Source: Owenia fusiformis
Taxonomy: Eukaryota > Annelida > Polychaeta > Sabellida > Oweniidae
DNA length: 64,000 nucleotides
Reading direction: 5' to 3'
Assembly: GCA_903813345.2 (NCBI GenBank)
Contig: CAIIXF020000001.1
Span: forward strand, 22,215,915-22,279,914
The notes beneath the pieces are model-generated. The model was not told the DNA's origin, ran no database searches, and was given only the letters and a program-made list of their open reading frames with translations. This document shows, piece after piece, positions 34,101 through 40,500 of the stretch. A program made the translations under genes and the position numbers. Position 1 is the stretch's first letter. The number at the start of each line of letters is the position of its first letter.

Positions 34101-34941
34101 TAGGTACTACATATGTTTACCCCACTGGAAATGTTTACAGTATACAATTGTTGACCTCTCCAGAGGTCAACCAGCAAAATTGTATACCGAGACTGTAAAC
34201 CGAGAAACTACTGTTGACAGAGACCGAAGGTCGAGGTCAACAGTAGTTTCAAGGTTTACAGTCGAGGTATATGATTTTGACGGTTGACCGAATTGAGAGG
34301 TCTACAATTGTTTTGTTAGTCAGAAGAAACTAATAATACACATATAGACGACAGTCATCAACCATGGCTTCATTTCACAACCTTTTCTCTGAACCACGCC
34401 AGCAATAATTTTTTAAGAAAATCTGAAGACAGTGGTAGTTAATCTCTCTGTTTTTGGCACATAGCAGCGTACTCACTAGTAAATTAATGTTAATTTTTCG
34501 TTTCTTTTTGTATTTTTGCTATACTTGTCGTCTAGCAAAGTCAAAATATCACTTTCATCAACGTTTACGAAATGTCCGTCTACCATGTTTTTCTGTAAAC
34601 ATTATGACGTCATATTCCCCATAATTCACAAGTGTAGTACAGTAACATAAACGGTCAATAATATGATATCCCATGATGCACAGGTGAGGTACAGGCAAAA
34701 ATGTTGACCGCTAATTGACCAATCAGATGCGAGTATTTACACTGAGGTACTAACAATATTACATATGTTTACCCCACTGGGAATGTTTACAGTATAACAT
34801 GTGTTAAGTATGGATATTAACTGTATTATGTGTTTACAATTTTTATATATGTTTCAGACCAGGGTAACAAAACTATCACCTAGGGAGAAGACAGATGATG
34901 ACATTGCGATGATCTTCGAGAAATCAATGTCTGTTTACTGA
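1141..34941 (+). CDS. ADHFE1: Hydroxyacid-oxoacid transhydrogenase, mitochondrial (whole gene, 13 exons)
   Basis: Iron-type alcohol dehydrogenase family. The known enzyme oxidises 4-hydroxybutyrate to succinate semialdehyde while reducing 2-oxoglutarate to D-2-hydroxyglutarate in mitochondria. Thirteen exons, listed separately, join in frame with GT-AG introns to 478 residues, against 467 in human. The N-terminus ([16 protein letters not shown]) is basic and hydroxylated, like a mitochondrial targeting peptide. Visible motifs are the nucleotide-binding GGGS at residues 149-152, [11 protein letters not shown] at 196-206, and the metal ligands D253 and H257 (DVLCH), H341 (CHG) and H368 (PHG). 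Several ligand codons lie at exon junctions: C256 and C340 are split by introns and H368 is the second codon of exon 11. Intron 10 is about 20 kb and contains a complete gene on the other strand. Several splice sites abut tandem repeats. Identity is very secure; the exon ends are read by eye from homology and splice consensus. Confidence 0.95.
1545..1590. repeat. Two adjacent hairpins with GAAAGCCC stems
   Basis: Two successive inverted repeats of gggctttc and gaaagccc. The same stem occurs at 12517-12545, and a half-copy lies at about 33059. It looks like a short dispersed palindrome. Confidence 0.6.
2006..2270. mobile_element. MITE, GGCGGATCC family
   Basis: Ends are CAGGGGCGGATCC and GGATCCGCCACTG, with 5 bp target duplications aatag at 2001-2005 and 2271-2275. 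Inside are runs of G and C and many ggccc motifs, and it has no coding potential. A second copy lies at about 63082-63380. Confidence 0.8.
3650..3960. repeat. Degenerate tandem repeat, about 40 bp period
   Basis: Repeated variants of gtagtttttatggtagattt and aaaa-tgtgg-tactttt, much diverged. It lies inside the foldback element. Confidence 0.6.
4132..4352. mobile_element. Short MITE with 19 bp inverted ends
   Basis: Ends aataaataggtaatactct and its complement agagtattacctatttatt bracket about 220 bp of AT-rich DNA. It is nested inside the foldback element. Confidence 0.7.
5438..5679. mobile_element. MITE carrying promoter-like CCAAT and CRE motifs
   Basis: Inverted ends acatacctatgatgatgta and its exact complement at 5661-5679. 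The interior has ATTGG (5526-5530), a full CRE TGACGTCA (5540-5547) and CCAAT (5551-5555), plus GC-rich gcgcgag. It lies in ADHFE1 intron 1, 0.4 kb before exon 2. Confidence 0.7.
5691..5801. repeat. Long hairpin of about 110 bp
   Basis: Arms tatgtcactatcgtggca and its complement at the right end bracket a spacer that also folds (gaccttgggaggg-like arms). Confidence 0.75.
6061..6107 (+). CDS. ADHFE1: ADHFE1 exon 2
   Basis: Follows ttttcag and encodes (S)[15 protein letters not shown], matching the CQCPTHSH region of vertebrate ADHFE1. Donor gtaagt at 6108. A tandem repeat begins within a few bases of this donor. Confidence 0.85.
6113..6500. repeat. Tandem repeat starting at the exon 2 donor
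   Basis: Short units gtacagtacagaagtacaa nested in a longer period that restarts with agatgtacag at about 6115, 6307 and 6410. Four units carry AG/GTAA steps like a donor (gt at 6164, 6215, 6255 and 6354). Confidence 0.8.
6820..6880. repeat. (TTTG)n microsatellite
   Basis: Two blocks of ttgtttgtttgtttgc followed by tggattg. Confidence 0.8.
7450..7506 (+). repeat. Three 19 bp repeats abutting the exon 3 acceptor
   Basis: Unit ttatagtgatgtgtctctg at 7450-7468, 7469-7487 and 7488-7506, followed at once by tttcag and exon 3. Each unit supplies the pyrimidine tract of the next. The second and third units begin ttatag, so two acceptor-like AGs sit 19 and 38 bp before the last unit's end. Confidence 0.9.
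7513..7589 (+). CDS. ADHFE1: ADHFE1 exon 3
   Basis: Follows ctgtttcag and encodes a variable linker ending KEYAFE, equal to the conserved DYAFE that precedes the MAVSNIRYG block. Donor gtacaa at 7590. Three 19 bp repeats lie directly against the acceptor. Confidence 0.9.
7838..7891 (+). CDS. ADHFE1: ADHFE1 exon 4
   Basis: Encodes [18 protein letters not shown] between cttgcag and gtaaga. It is phase 0 at both ends. It matches the conserved MAVSNIRYG block at the start of the dehydrogenase domain. Confidence 0.93.
8161..8315 (+). CDS. ADHFE1: ADHFE1 exon 5
   Basis: Encodes [17 protein letters not shown] through RTRVEPSDK, the first Rossmann-like part of the domain. Acceptor atcatag; donor gtacat at 8316 in phase 2. 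Confidence 0.93.
8599..8762 (+). repeat. Tandem repeat ending in the exon 6 acceptor
   Basis: Units at 8599-8645, 8646-8690 and 8691-8737 (47, 45 and 47 bp) and a partial last unit 8738-8762 that is the real splice site. Each has taaccc, tgat, tatatattt, then tttaaa, tttcac, tttcaa and finally tttcag. No AG occurs between 8540 and 8760. Confidence 0.88.
8763..8959 (+). CDS. ADHFE1: ADHFE1 exon 6
   Basis: Encodes [12 protein letters not shown], then the glycine motif [12 protein letters not shown] and the [10 protein letters not shown] block. Acceptor atttcag at 8762; donor gtgagt at 8960. The acceptor is the last member of a tandem repeat in intron 5. Confidence 0.95.
9142..9345. mobile_element. 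MITE, CAGGCCCGTAGCCAG family, copy 1
   Basis: Ends CAGGCCCGTAGCCAG and CTGGCTACGGGCCTG, flanked by aagaa on both sides. C-rich runs and aaaatttctttcaaaatcat inside. It lies in ADHFE1 intron 6. Confidence 0.8.
9461..9644 (+). CDS. ADHFE1: ADHFE1 exon 7
   Basis: Encodes [19 protein letters not shown] through SGFDVL. It contains the signature PTTSGTGSE and the metal ligand D253. Donor gtaaat at 9645 splits the C256 codon. Confidence 0.95.
10116..10268 (+). CDS. ADHFE1: ADHFE1 exon 8
   Basis: Begins by completing C256 and then H257 ([12 protein letters not shown]), the second metal ligand, and continues to [20 protein letters not shown]. Donor gtaatg at 10269. Confidence 0.95.
10863..11075. mobile_element. 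MITE, CAGGCCCGTAGCCAG family, copy 2
   Basis: Same family and orientation as 9142-9345, with diverged ends (CAGGCCTGGAACCAG and CTGGCTATGGGCCTG). It ends 26 bp before exon 9, so the exon's branch-point region lies at or inside its edge. Confidence 0.8.
11102..11200 (+). CDS. ADHFE1: ADHFE1 exon 9
   Basis: Encodes [20 protein letters not shown] then [12 protein letters not shown]. Donor gtatgt at 11201 splits C340. A MITE ends only 26 bp before this exon. Confidence 0.95.
11384..11570. mobile_element. MITE, CAGGCCCGTAGCCAG family, copy 3
   Basis: Clean ends CAGGCCCGTAGCCAG and CTGGCTACGGGCCTG with 5 bp target duplications attat. In intron 9. Confidence 0.85.
11805..11960. repeat. Dispersed repeat shared with 44905-45070
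   Basis: Shares tactgtccttccatgaaaca, then caattttcttacagccaggc and following sequence with 44905-45070. No coding signal. Confidence 0.6.
12128..12325. mobile_element. Probable MITE in intron 9
   Basis: Imperfect inverted ends: atccagaatccgtacctcct with ccccctgctata on the left match the complement of tatcgcagggggtaaaaaga and attctggat on the right. The interior has cacgtg, tgacgca and ccaat motifs. Confidence 0.5.
12421..12499 (+). CDS. ADHFE1: ADHFE1 exon 10
   Basis: Completes C340 and starts with H341 ([12 protein letters not shown]), the third metal ligand; it ends VADHPTV in phase 0. Donor gtaagt at 12500. A perfect 10 bp-stem hairpin follows the donor within 20 bp. Confidence 0.95.
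13217..13391. mobile_element. MITE, CCGGTGTGAAA family, copy 1
   Basis: Ends ccggtgtgaaa and tttacaccgg, flanked both sides by atatatagtc. Interior gattatggtcccctttcc and ataggacctcctaccc. Inside the Harbinger element. Confidence 0.75.
13736..14794 (+). CDS. Harbinger transposase (HARBI1-like nuclease)
   Basis: 352 residues in one frame. The C-terminal half is a DDE nuclease of the PIF/Harbinger type: FIDGT (D170), [10 protein letters not shown] (D221), GDPAY (D250) and ESVEWGFG (E284 to E287). The N-terminal half has the helical region that precedes the nuclease in this family. It cuts and rejoins DNA at the element's ends and in relatives needs the Myb-like partner to reach the nucleus and bind DNA. 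No stop or frame break is seen, so it looks whole. Length is normal for the family. Neighbour: the Myb-like gene on the opposite strand, 1.6 kb downstream. Confidence 0.93.
   Translation: MAGIDPVTAAAIIDDKDDEETLLLYHLFEEDRRDGINAFRINLESLSNEECSLLFRFEKDDLFRISQVMELPNVFTGYNRCSCSGIEGLCLLLRRLVYPNRLWDINGMFGMDLSTTSILINTVNNYVYEHFGPLLTEFNQPWMTIPDLQRYARAIQAKDAPLINCYGFIDGTPRPCARPQEGQRHFYSGHKREHCLKFQSIILPNGIITNLYGPVEGSRHDASMLRRSNILDALETKSLPNGEPMSIYGDPAYPRTPHLITPFRGPDVTPQQAQFNRSMSSVRESVEWGFGKIIREFAFLDFKKNLKILLSPIAKYYKNGAFLTNVHTCLYGSQVNTYFNTEPLLLEYYIHR
16431..20800 (-). CDS. Harbinger Myb/SANT-like DNA-binding protein, three exons, one premature stop
   Basis: Exons complement 20571-20800, 16919-17148 and 16431-16534 join in phase to 188 codons. 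Exon 1 has [16 protein letters not shown], an in-frame TAA (20750-20752), then [31 protein letters not shown] and [20 protein letters not shown]. This is the trihelix/Myb pattern of Harbinger partner proteins. Exon 2 begins [18 protein letters not shown], the usual acidic step, then a lysine/glutamate coiled coil. Exon 3 encodes [20 protein letters not shown] and ends NPKKD. The stop replaces what is usually an acidic residue, so the full protein is probably not made. The first intron (3.4 kb) is stuffed with repeats. Confidence 0.8.
16644..16815. mobile_element. MITE, CCGGTGTGAAA family, copy 2
   Basis: Direct copy of 13217-13391, same orientation, with its left end eroded. It lies in the intron between exons 2 and 3 of the Myb-like gene. 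Confidence 0.75.
18206..18380. repeat. Inverted repeat around ggctaggcacaaa
   Basis: Arms taccccttagggctaggcac and gtgcctagccctgcggggta face each other across a spacer with further short arms. AT-rich cgatatt motifs flank it. Confidence 0.6.
18770..20170. repeat. Diverged tandem repeat, about eight units
   Basis: The block gctatttggtgctttctggg, then cactttcaaagtgtatgag and tcaataaaat recurs at about 18806, 18956, 19084, 19147, 19259, 19398, 19516 and 20045, spaced 60-160 bp. Units alternate between g-rich (gaggtggggtgccag) and AT-rich parts. It fills the long intron of the Myb-like gene. Confidence 0.65.
21508..21764 (-). CDS. Copy A exon 3 with stop
   Basis: Follows attgtag and encodes (G)[55 protein letters not shown] and the C-terminus [12 protein letters not shown]. 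Confidence 0.8.
21508..28111 (-). CDS. Unrecognised secreted protein, copy A (three exons)
   Basis: Exons complement 27874-28111, 22603-22845 and 21508-21764 (238, 243 and 257 nt) join to 245 residues ending TAA. Both introns are phase 1 with clean GT-AG ends. Residues 1-23 ([20 protein letters not shown]) form a signal peptide, followed by [10 protein letters not shown] with a CxxC pair and an N-glycosylation site NST (37-39). Exon 2 holds [20 protein letters not shown] and a basic stretch HRRVKYYKN. Exon 3 holds [19 protein letters not shown] and ends TIRFTG. No known domain is recognised. The whole gene lies within ADHFE1 intron 10 on the opposite strand. A Harbinger element begins 7 bp past its stop. 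Copy B has identical exon lengths, which argues both are functional. Confidence 0.78.
21780..22540. repeat. Diverged tandem repeat in copy A intron 2
   Basis: Units of about 170-230 bp share gataactnaaataccagtt, attccagttttataggctta, tgcc and aagaaggaattttcaa. Three or four copies. Confidence 0.55.
22603..22845 (-). CDS. Copy A exon 2
   Basis: Follows atttcag and encodes (G)[18 protein letters not shown] then the [17 protein letters not shown] block to KPITLI(G). Donor gtaaag. Phase 1 at both ends, so skipping it would keep the frame. Confidence 0.8.
23051..23524. mobile_element. MITE, CCTGTCAACT family, copy 1
   Basis: Ends gggctgtcaacttggg and gggacagttgacaggcctgg. The interior has repeated gcgtgac and aaatttgaacacctttggcc motifs and cgcgctcgctacgctcgcg. 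A second copy, inverted, is at 30169-30659. Confidence 0.7.
23525..23675 (+). pseudogene. LINE reverse transcriptase fragment (3' part), left piece
   Basis: Encodes [20 protein letters not shown] then [20 protein letters not shown], the thumb region seen after the YADD motif in jockey/L2/CR1-like LINEs. The next part of the same protein appears at 26200-26350 ([31 protein letters not shown]). The space between was filled by a later insertion. Confidence 0.7.
23676..26198. mobile_element. Non-autonomous element inserted in the LINE fragment
   Basis: Begins agagctgtcaa and ends ttgacagtactg, flanked by tgattac on both sides. Both ends carry repeated tcccgcgaa motifs. The middle (about 1.7 kb) has no recognised gene. 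Its termini resemble the CCTGTCAACT MITEs. Confidence 0.55.
26200..26350 (+). pseudogene. LINE reverse transcriptase fragment, right piece
   Basis: Encodes [14 protein letters not shown] and, in another frame, [19 protein letters not shown]. It is the continuation of the fragment at 23525-23675 and is decayed. Confidence 0.65.
26402..27118. repeat. Long palindrome with arms of about 340 bp
   Basis: Left arm starts caaaggaggaggg and right arm ends cctcctcctttgg. Arms share ggacagtcatatgtt, ggctattttctgaggattta and gcattatctccaggaaaagc. It has the form of a foldback MITE in copy A intron 1. Confidence 0.8.
27156..27835. repeat. Direct duplication around a small inverted repeat
   Basis: 27156-27290 and 27648-27835 share tgccaaataaatag, the caccaacgtgcaaaagtcaa block and acaatggtctacacg. 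Between them, inverted arms with aataaattaatatgggatgg face catcccatattaatttatt. Confidence 0.7.
27874..28111 (-). CDS. Copy A exon 1 (signal peptide and CxxC)
   Basis: Start context gaaatcATG is the same as in copy B. It ends SRSEIVKKG with donor gtgagt. About 200 bp upstream of the ATG (28200-28320) also resembles the upstream DNA of copy B (62960-63080), so the promoter was duplicated too. Confidence 0.78.
28851..29280. mobile_element. MITE with CAGATGCGAGTA ends
   Basis: Inverted ends cagatgcgagta and tactcgcatctg bracket 430 bp of AT-rich DNA. Confidence 0.6.
30169..30659. mobile_element. MITE, CCTGTCAACT family, copy 2
   Basis: Inverted relative to 23051-23524; ends ggcctgtcaactgtcccgca and cccaagttgacaggcctgg. 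Confidence 0.75.
31619..32441 (+). repeat. Minisatellite of 33 units copied from the exon 11 splice acceptor
   Basis: Two unit types alternate: A, 24 bp (ttttacaacctaatgg then tctgtctg), and B, 25 bp (ttttacaacctaatga then tgctgtctg). Thirty-three units precede the real site, whose matching sequence is tttacagcctcatgg then tctgtctg. The real AG becomes AA in every repeat and the exon codons CCT CAT GGT become CCT AAT GGT. No AG occurs from 31572 to 32439. Unit 8 reads acaacataatgg; the others are almost uniform. Confidence 0.97.
32442..32538 (+). CDS. ADHFE1: ADHFE1 exon 11
   Basis: Encodes [20 protein letters not shown] then [13 protein letters not shown]368, the fourth metal ligand, is its second codon. 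Acceptor gtttacag ends at 32441. The first bases of the exon are echoed in 33 upstream repeats. Confidence 0.95.
32765..32922 (+). CDS. ADHFE1: ADHFE1 exon 12
   Basis: Encodes [20 protein letters not shown] through the [20 protein letters not shown] block to VKPQ. The donor, CAG/gttatt, keeps GT but is a weak match after position +2. If it is not used, translation runs 16 codons into the intron before a stop. Confidence 0.93.
33198..33437. mobile_element. Mariner-type MITE with TA flanks
   Basis: Ends CAGGGTGG and CCACCCTG directly flanked by TA. The interior is a long hairpin with aacaaacacaccaacaatga against its complement. A related end (TA then cagggtgggccaaaaa) is at 63686-63703. Confidence 0.8.
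33600..34140. repeat. Diverged tandem repeat in intron 12
   Basis: Units containing catatgtttaccccactgg and gaatgtttacagtat, or ccctgaacatttagagtatc, repeat about every 50-60 bp within a longer period. One more unit lies at 34755-34800 after an intervening insertion. Confidence 0.7.
34143..34755. repeat. Inverted repeat and insertion within the intron 12 repeat
   Basis: 34143-34315 is a hairpin: acaattgttgacctctccag with ggtcaacc against ggttgaccgaattgagaggt with ctacaattg, and a central cgaaggtcgaggtcaac pair. It is followed by unremarkable AT-rich DNA to 34755. Confidence 0.55.
34858..34941 (+). CDS. ADHFE1: ADHFE1 exon 13 with stop codon
   Basis: Follows gtttcag and encodes [20 protein letters not shown] then EKSMSVY and TGA. 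It matches the C-terminus of vertebrate ADHFE1 (RVTKLAPRP ... FEASMKLY). Confidence 0.93.
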   Translation, partial: TRVTKLSPREKTDDDIAMIFEKSMSVY

Positions 34942-35726
34942 GACTTTTATGTCATAAATTAAAGAAACTCAGCAATTTGAGACTATGCAATAATTAATGA
35001 TAATTTCTGGATGAAAATACAATTATGGACACAAATGGAGTTGTGGTGGACATTTTCCGCATTAAATATGTGATAGGGAAAACAGTATTATCATGTAGGG
35101 GGTTTCTGTATGATACTGGTTGGAACAGTTAGTGTACTTATTGATAAAAATGCTCAATTAACTTTTCAGTAATTGAATAGACAAATATACAAGTTATGTA
35201 GACATTTAGTACCATATAGTAGTACACTTTTATTTTAGTACAAAATATATACAATAAGATAAACATGATTTTTTGTAAATTTTACCTCAGGTCAATGGCA
35301 CAACAGATCTCAATTATGATTAACAATAATAAATAAATAAATATAAATAATTGAAAGAACATTACTTAAGTTGAGTTCAATATTTGAGATAGATAATAAC
35401 ATAACAAAAACATCTGTAATCCATTTGAATAACATCATAAATTAGTTCTGATAACATGAATAAACCATTTTTTAATAACAACCATTTTTGTACCAAAATT
35501 GTGACTGGTTTTGTCTGGAAGGAGTATGTATCAAGTACCCTTCTCATGAACTTGACTATATACACTCTACATTTAAGCTTTGGTTTATTGCCTAGAGAAC
35601 ATGATGTTGCTTCATTTCTACAAAATTCGGAATCCTCCCATATATGACATCATCGAAACAAAGTACCCATGAGTATAAAGGAATGTAATGCATCAGTTAT
35701 GTAACTATGATTATCACCTACCTTAA
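34942..35726 (+). other. ADHFE1 3' flank and likely 3'UTR
   Basis: A canonical AATAAA lies at 35328-35333 in an AT-rich run, about 390 bp after the stop, a plausible polyadenylation signal. No other gene is seen before the retrotransposon. Confidence 0.5.
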
Positions 35727-37212
35727 TGTGAGGGACGTTTTGTCCAAAATAAATAAACAAGAGAAATTTATAAAATATTTTATATTATATCATGTATTAT
35801 ATCAGTCAACTTCCTTATTGATCATGTATATGTTGCACAACTACCTTAACACAACTGCTGTTGTTGTACAACTACCTTAAAAGACAAATCACAAAAGAGT
35901 GACAACTACCTTAATCCATGAAAGTGTAGAAATACCTTAATCCATGAAAGTGTGGAACTACCTTAATTCATAAAATGTAAAACATTACAAAAGAGTGACA
36001 ACTACCTTAATATATAAATTAGCCTACAAAAGAGTGACCAGTCTGCCAGTGCAGAACTGTAGGTGGAATGCCTAAAAATATAAAATTCACACCATAAGTT
36101 GATATGTAGCAATAAAGTAAAATGTCATTAAAATGCAGATTAATGTTTAATGTTTTAATTGATAAAACCATATTTGTGATGGGGATTAAGTAATATATGA
36201 ATGAATCTTTATTTCCCCACACAATGCCTGAAGCATTATATAAACATCAAAACACATGAAGCATGACTTGTTCAATATGGTCAATAGGGTCAAGTTGACC
36301 TTACAAAATGTCGTATTGACCTTACACATACTACAAATATAAATCAAATAACAAGAGTGGAATTTTACCTGACAATAAAGCTACTTGGGCTGTGAGTGTG
36401 GGCATATGGTAAAGTAAGTCAGCTAGGGAACTAACCTAAAAATGTACATTTGAACCTAAGTGAAAATGTAAACAAAGGAATGAAATCCAATATGGCTGAT
36501 GTTGAAATTTGCAAAATATCTTGAGTCTTTCCTTAAACTCCTAATAAGTTCAAAATTACAAACGGTATATAAAAAATACCTATTTCAACATAGAGATTAT
36601 ATATTAATCTTTAAAACTAACTATATGAATAATATACTGAGACAATATAACTTGTTTAGAAATTGGTCAAAGTATGGAAAAATATTTACCACATCCAGAA
36701 GATTCAAAAGCAGGCCCAACACCAAGGAGGATTGGCTCCCAGAGTGCACCACCGATATTCTGTCCCATATATGGGTATGTCGTAATACAAAATTCGAATT
36801 CAAACAGCCGCCATTTTGTTCACTTCAACATTTAAATCGTGAATTTTGGTCTTATTTCCAAACGAAAAATTCCAAAACTCACAAGAAATGATCGAGATAT
36901 TGGTTCGAATCTTTTGAACTGTTTATTTTGAATTTATAGTCGGTTTTAATTTCAGAAAATAACGACATTTCGACGTTTTCATTGTTGGAAAATATCGAGT
37001 TTCGATCCTGGGAGCCAATCCTCCTTGCCCAACACTAAAGTATATGATCATGTGACCTAGATCATGTGATACAGTAGTTACTAAACCTTTTTAAAGGTGG
37101 CATATCAGTACAGTCTCAGTATGTGCTGTGTTGAGAAGTAGTATACATTGGGTAGGAATAATCAGTTGTACCAACAATATTTAAAAGTATATTTATAAAA
37201 GTGCATGTCACA
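35727..37212 (-). repeat. 3' LTR of the Gypsy element, carrying a MITE
   Basis: Same sequence as 43700-44872 plus a 305 bp MITE and its 8 bp duplication. Short accttaa-containing tandem motifs (aactaccttaatccatgaaa) lie near its left end. Confidence 0.93.
36723..37027. mobile_element. hAT-type MITE inside one LTR
   Basis: Perfect 20 bp inverted ends CAAGGAGGATTGGCTCCCAG, 305 bp long, flanked by the 8 bp duplication cccaacac (36715-36722 and 37028-37035). The other LTR has the empty site. Eight-base duplications are typical of the hAT superfamily. Confidence 0.92.
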
Positions 37213-37560
37213 TCCACGCGGACTCGTCTTCATTTTAATAAAATGAACCTTAAACACGGCCACCACAGTTAACTGATATAATAAATATACAATATCTTAA
37301 ATGAATAAGAAAATTTAATACAAACATCAAACATAAGTTAAAATAATCAAATGATTCAAAATATCTGTCTTCGTATAAGATGAATAATTCTCTAAACGCT
37401 ATTAGATTGGTATTTCCTCCCCTAATTAACAACCACGACCAAAAAATAGGTCGTTTATAAAATTATAGATCCCACTACAGTCATGATTTTGAAAAATGGT
37501 TTAAATTGTAGCTACTATCTTAACTACAGTAACGCGCAGAAATCAGAGTGAAATCTCGAT

Positions 37561-40500
37561 TTACTTCTGTTGATCTAAAAGTCTCTTAGACCTTCTCAGT
37601 TGAGGCACTTCTTCAGCTGTATCCTTATTAAGGAGCTTTTTGTTTCTGATCCCTTCTGGCAACTCTTTCAAATCTTCTCTATTTACAGTTTTCCTCAGTG
37701 AGTCTTCATTCTCAATTGTATATGTGTCTCCTTTCCTTTCAATCACTTTGTATACAGAATCTTCATAATAGTCTTGTATCTTGTTTCTTCCAAGTGTTCT
37801 CCTTCTTGTTAAGACTTTTCTTCCAACATCTATTTTATCTTCAATGATTGTTGGTTTCTTGTCATGTCTTTCTTTCCTTCTATCAGCATTTTGATTCATA
37901 TTTTCTTCTGCATGAGCATAAGCTTCTTTGAACGTCTGCTTTTGTTTGGTTACCCAGTTATCTGCTTTATTTCCTTCAGAATCTTCATCGTCATTCTCTG
38001 AATCAAGCACTAAAGATAGTGGTAGTAATGCTTCTCGGCCAAACATCATGTAAAACGGTGAATAACCCGTGGAGCTATGTGGGGTTATGTTGTAAGAATA
38101 CACCAACTCCTTCAGGTATTCTGGCCATTTGTTCTTCTTCTTTGCTTCTAGTGACAGCAGTAGATTGTGGAGGGTTCTGTTGAACCGTTCGCACTGACCA
38201 TTTCCTTGGGGATGGTACGGTGTGGTTCGTGACTTCTGAACATTGTATGTTTTACACAGACAGTCTACTATCTTGCTTTCAAAGTTCCTTCCCTGGTCGC
38301 TGTGTAGTCGTTTGGGAATACCATAAACTAAAAACAGATCTTTCACAAGAACTTTTGACACTGTTTCAGCTGTTTGGTCCTTAGTTTCTCTGGCAATTGT
38401 GAACTTTGTAAAGACATCAGTTATGATCAAAACGTTTTCCATTCCGTTGGTAGCTTTTTCCAAAAGTGTAAAATCAATACAGACTAGGTCTAGTGGTGAT
38501 TTTGCGGTTAATCGTCCCATGGGAGTAATGATTTTGTGAAAGGGCATCTTGCCAAATACACATCGATTACATGTCTTGATATATTCACATATGTCTTGTT
38601 TCATTCCTGGCCAAAAGTATCTATCACTAATCAGTTTATCAGTTCTTTCAACACCTTGGTGTCCTGCAAAGTCATGTCCCGCTTTTAGAACTTCTTCTTT
38701 TAGAACAGTTGGAATAGCAACTTGATTGACATCTTTATCATTTGACTTCACCTTCCTATACAATATGTTATCAACTAGTCGGAGTTTATGTCTTTGTTTC
38801 TCCCATTTTCTTTGATGTTTTGTCATCTTTTTCAGTATCTTAGGTGTTGGAATAATGTTATGTTTTATGATTTCTTTTATGAGACTGATATCTTGATCAT
38901 TGTCTTGCAATGTGGCTAGACCTTCCTTCGTAATAGTTGGGAAGACAGTTGTTTCTGTTGGAGTTATATCACTTTCTACTGTCAGAACATTTACTTCCTT
39001 CTGGTTAATTTCTGTAGACAGATCTGGAAGGTGTGTAGTGTTTGTGATCTCTGCGATAACACTCATAGCACTGACTTCGAAGTCATCATCCTCATCTTCA
39101 TCTTCTGAACTGTGTTCTAGTCTGGAGAGTGCATCTGCTGCTGTGTTCTTTATTCCTGGCTTGTACTTTATCTCAAAGTTGAAGCATGCTAAGTCAGACA
39201 CCCAACGTTGCTCTAATGCTGGTAGTTTCTTCTTTCGCATGATATACGTCAATGGGTTATTGTCTGTGAAAATTGTGAATTTTGATCCAAGTAGAAAATC
39301 TCTGAACTTTTCTGTAACAGACCATTTAAGTGCTAACAGCTCCAATTTTTTGGAAGAGTAGTTATTCATATTTTTCTCGCCTCCTCTCAATGATCGGCTG
39401 CCATATCCAATGACTCTCATTTTTCCTTCTTGTTCTTGGAGAAGTTCACATCCGAGTCCTGATGATGATGCATCTATCTCTAATACAAAAGGCTTGTTGT
39501 AGTCTGCGAAAGCAAGGACTGGTGCTGTAGACAGTTTTTCTTTAAGTGTAGCTTGTGCTTGTGTACAATCTTCTGTCCATAGCTTTTCAATATTCTCGGT
39601 CTTCTTTTTTGTTCTTTTTGTGACTTTTGTAACAAGGTTATGTAATGGTTGGGCAGTAGCTGCATAGTTCTTCACAAAACGTCTGTGGTATCCTGCCATT
39701 CCAAGAAATCTTCTGAGATCCTTCAGGGTCTTCGGCTGTTTCCAGTTCACTATCACCTTAATCTTTTCAGGATCAGGCTTTATTCCTTCTTTCGATATCT
39801 GGTGACCAAGGTATGTTACAGTCTCTTTAAAGAAGTAACACTTTTTCAATTCAAGCTTCAAGTTGTAGCTGTGTAAAATTGAAAAGACATTCTCTAGCCT
39901 ATGAATCATTTCTTCGATGGTAGAAGAGTATACTAATAAATCATCGAGATAGACGAGTAACGTTTTGAAAATCTCATCTTTAAATGCCATGGTCATTAAT
40001 CTTTGGTAAGTCGCAGGTGCGTTGCAGAGGCCGAATGGCATGCGTAAGTACTCAAAAGTGCCAAAAGGTGTGGTAAAAGATGTTTTGTGAATATCCTCCT
40101 GAGCTACCTTAACCTGGTGATAAGCGCTTTGAAGGTCCAATGAGCAGAACCACTTTGCATTCAGCAGTGCATCCATACTTTCCTGTATACGAGGGAGTGG
40201 GAAGACATCCTTCTTTGTGTTGTGATTCAGCTGTCTGTAATCCACGCATAGTCTGAGTGATTTATTTTTCTTTCTGACGAGAACAATAGGGCTAGCGAAG
40301 TTACTACTACTTGGGCGAATGATCTTTTTCTGTATTAGTGTGTCAATATGTTCTCGAAGTTCTTGAAAAACTGCAGGAGGCACTCTACGGAAAGGTTCAT
40401 TCACAGCAAAATCGTCTGGTGTAGGTATTTTGTGTTCAATCGCATCAGTATACCCCAAATCATTTTCGTCTGATCCAAAGATTTTGTGGTATTTGTAAAA

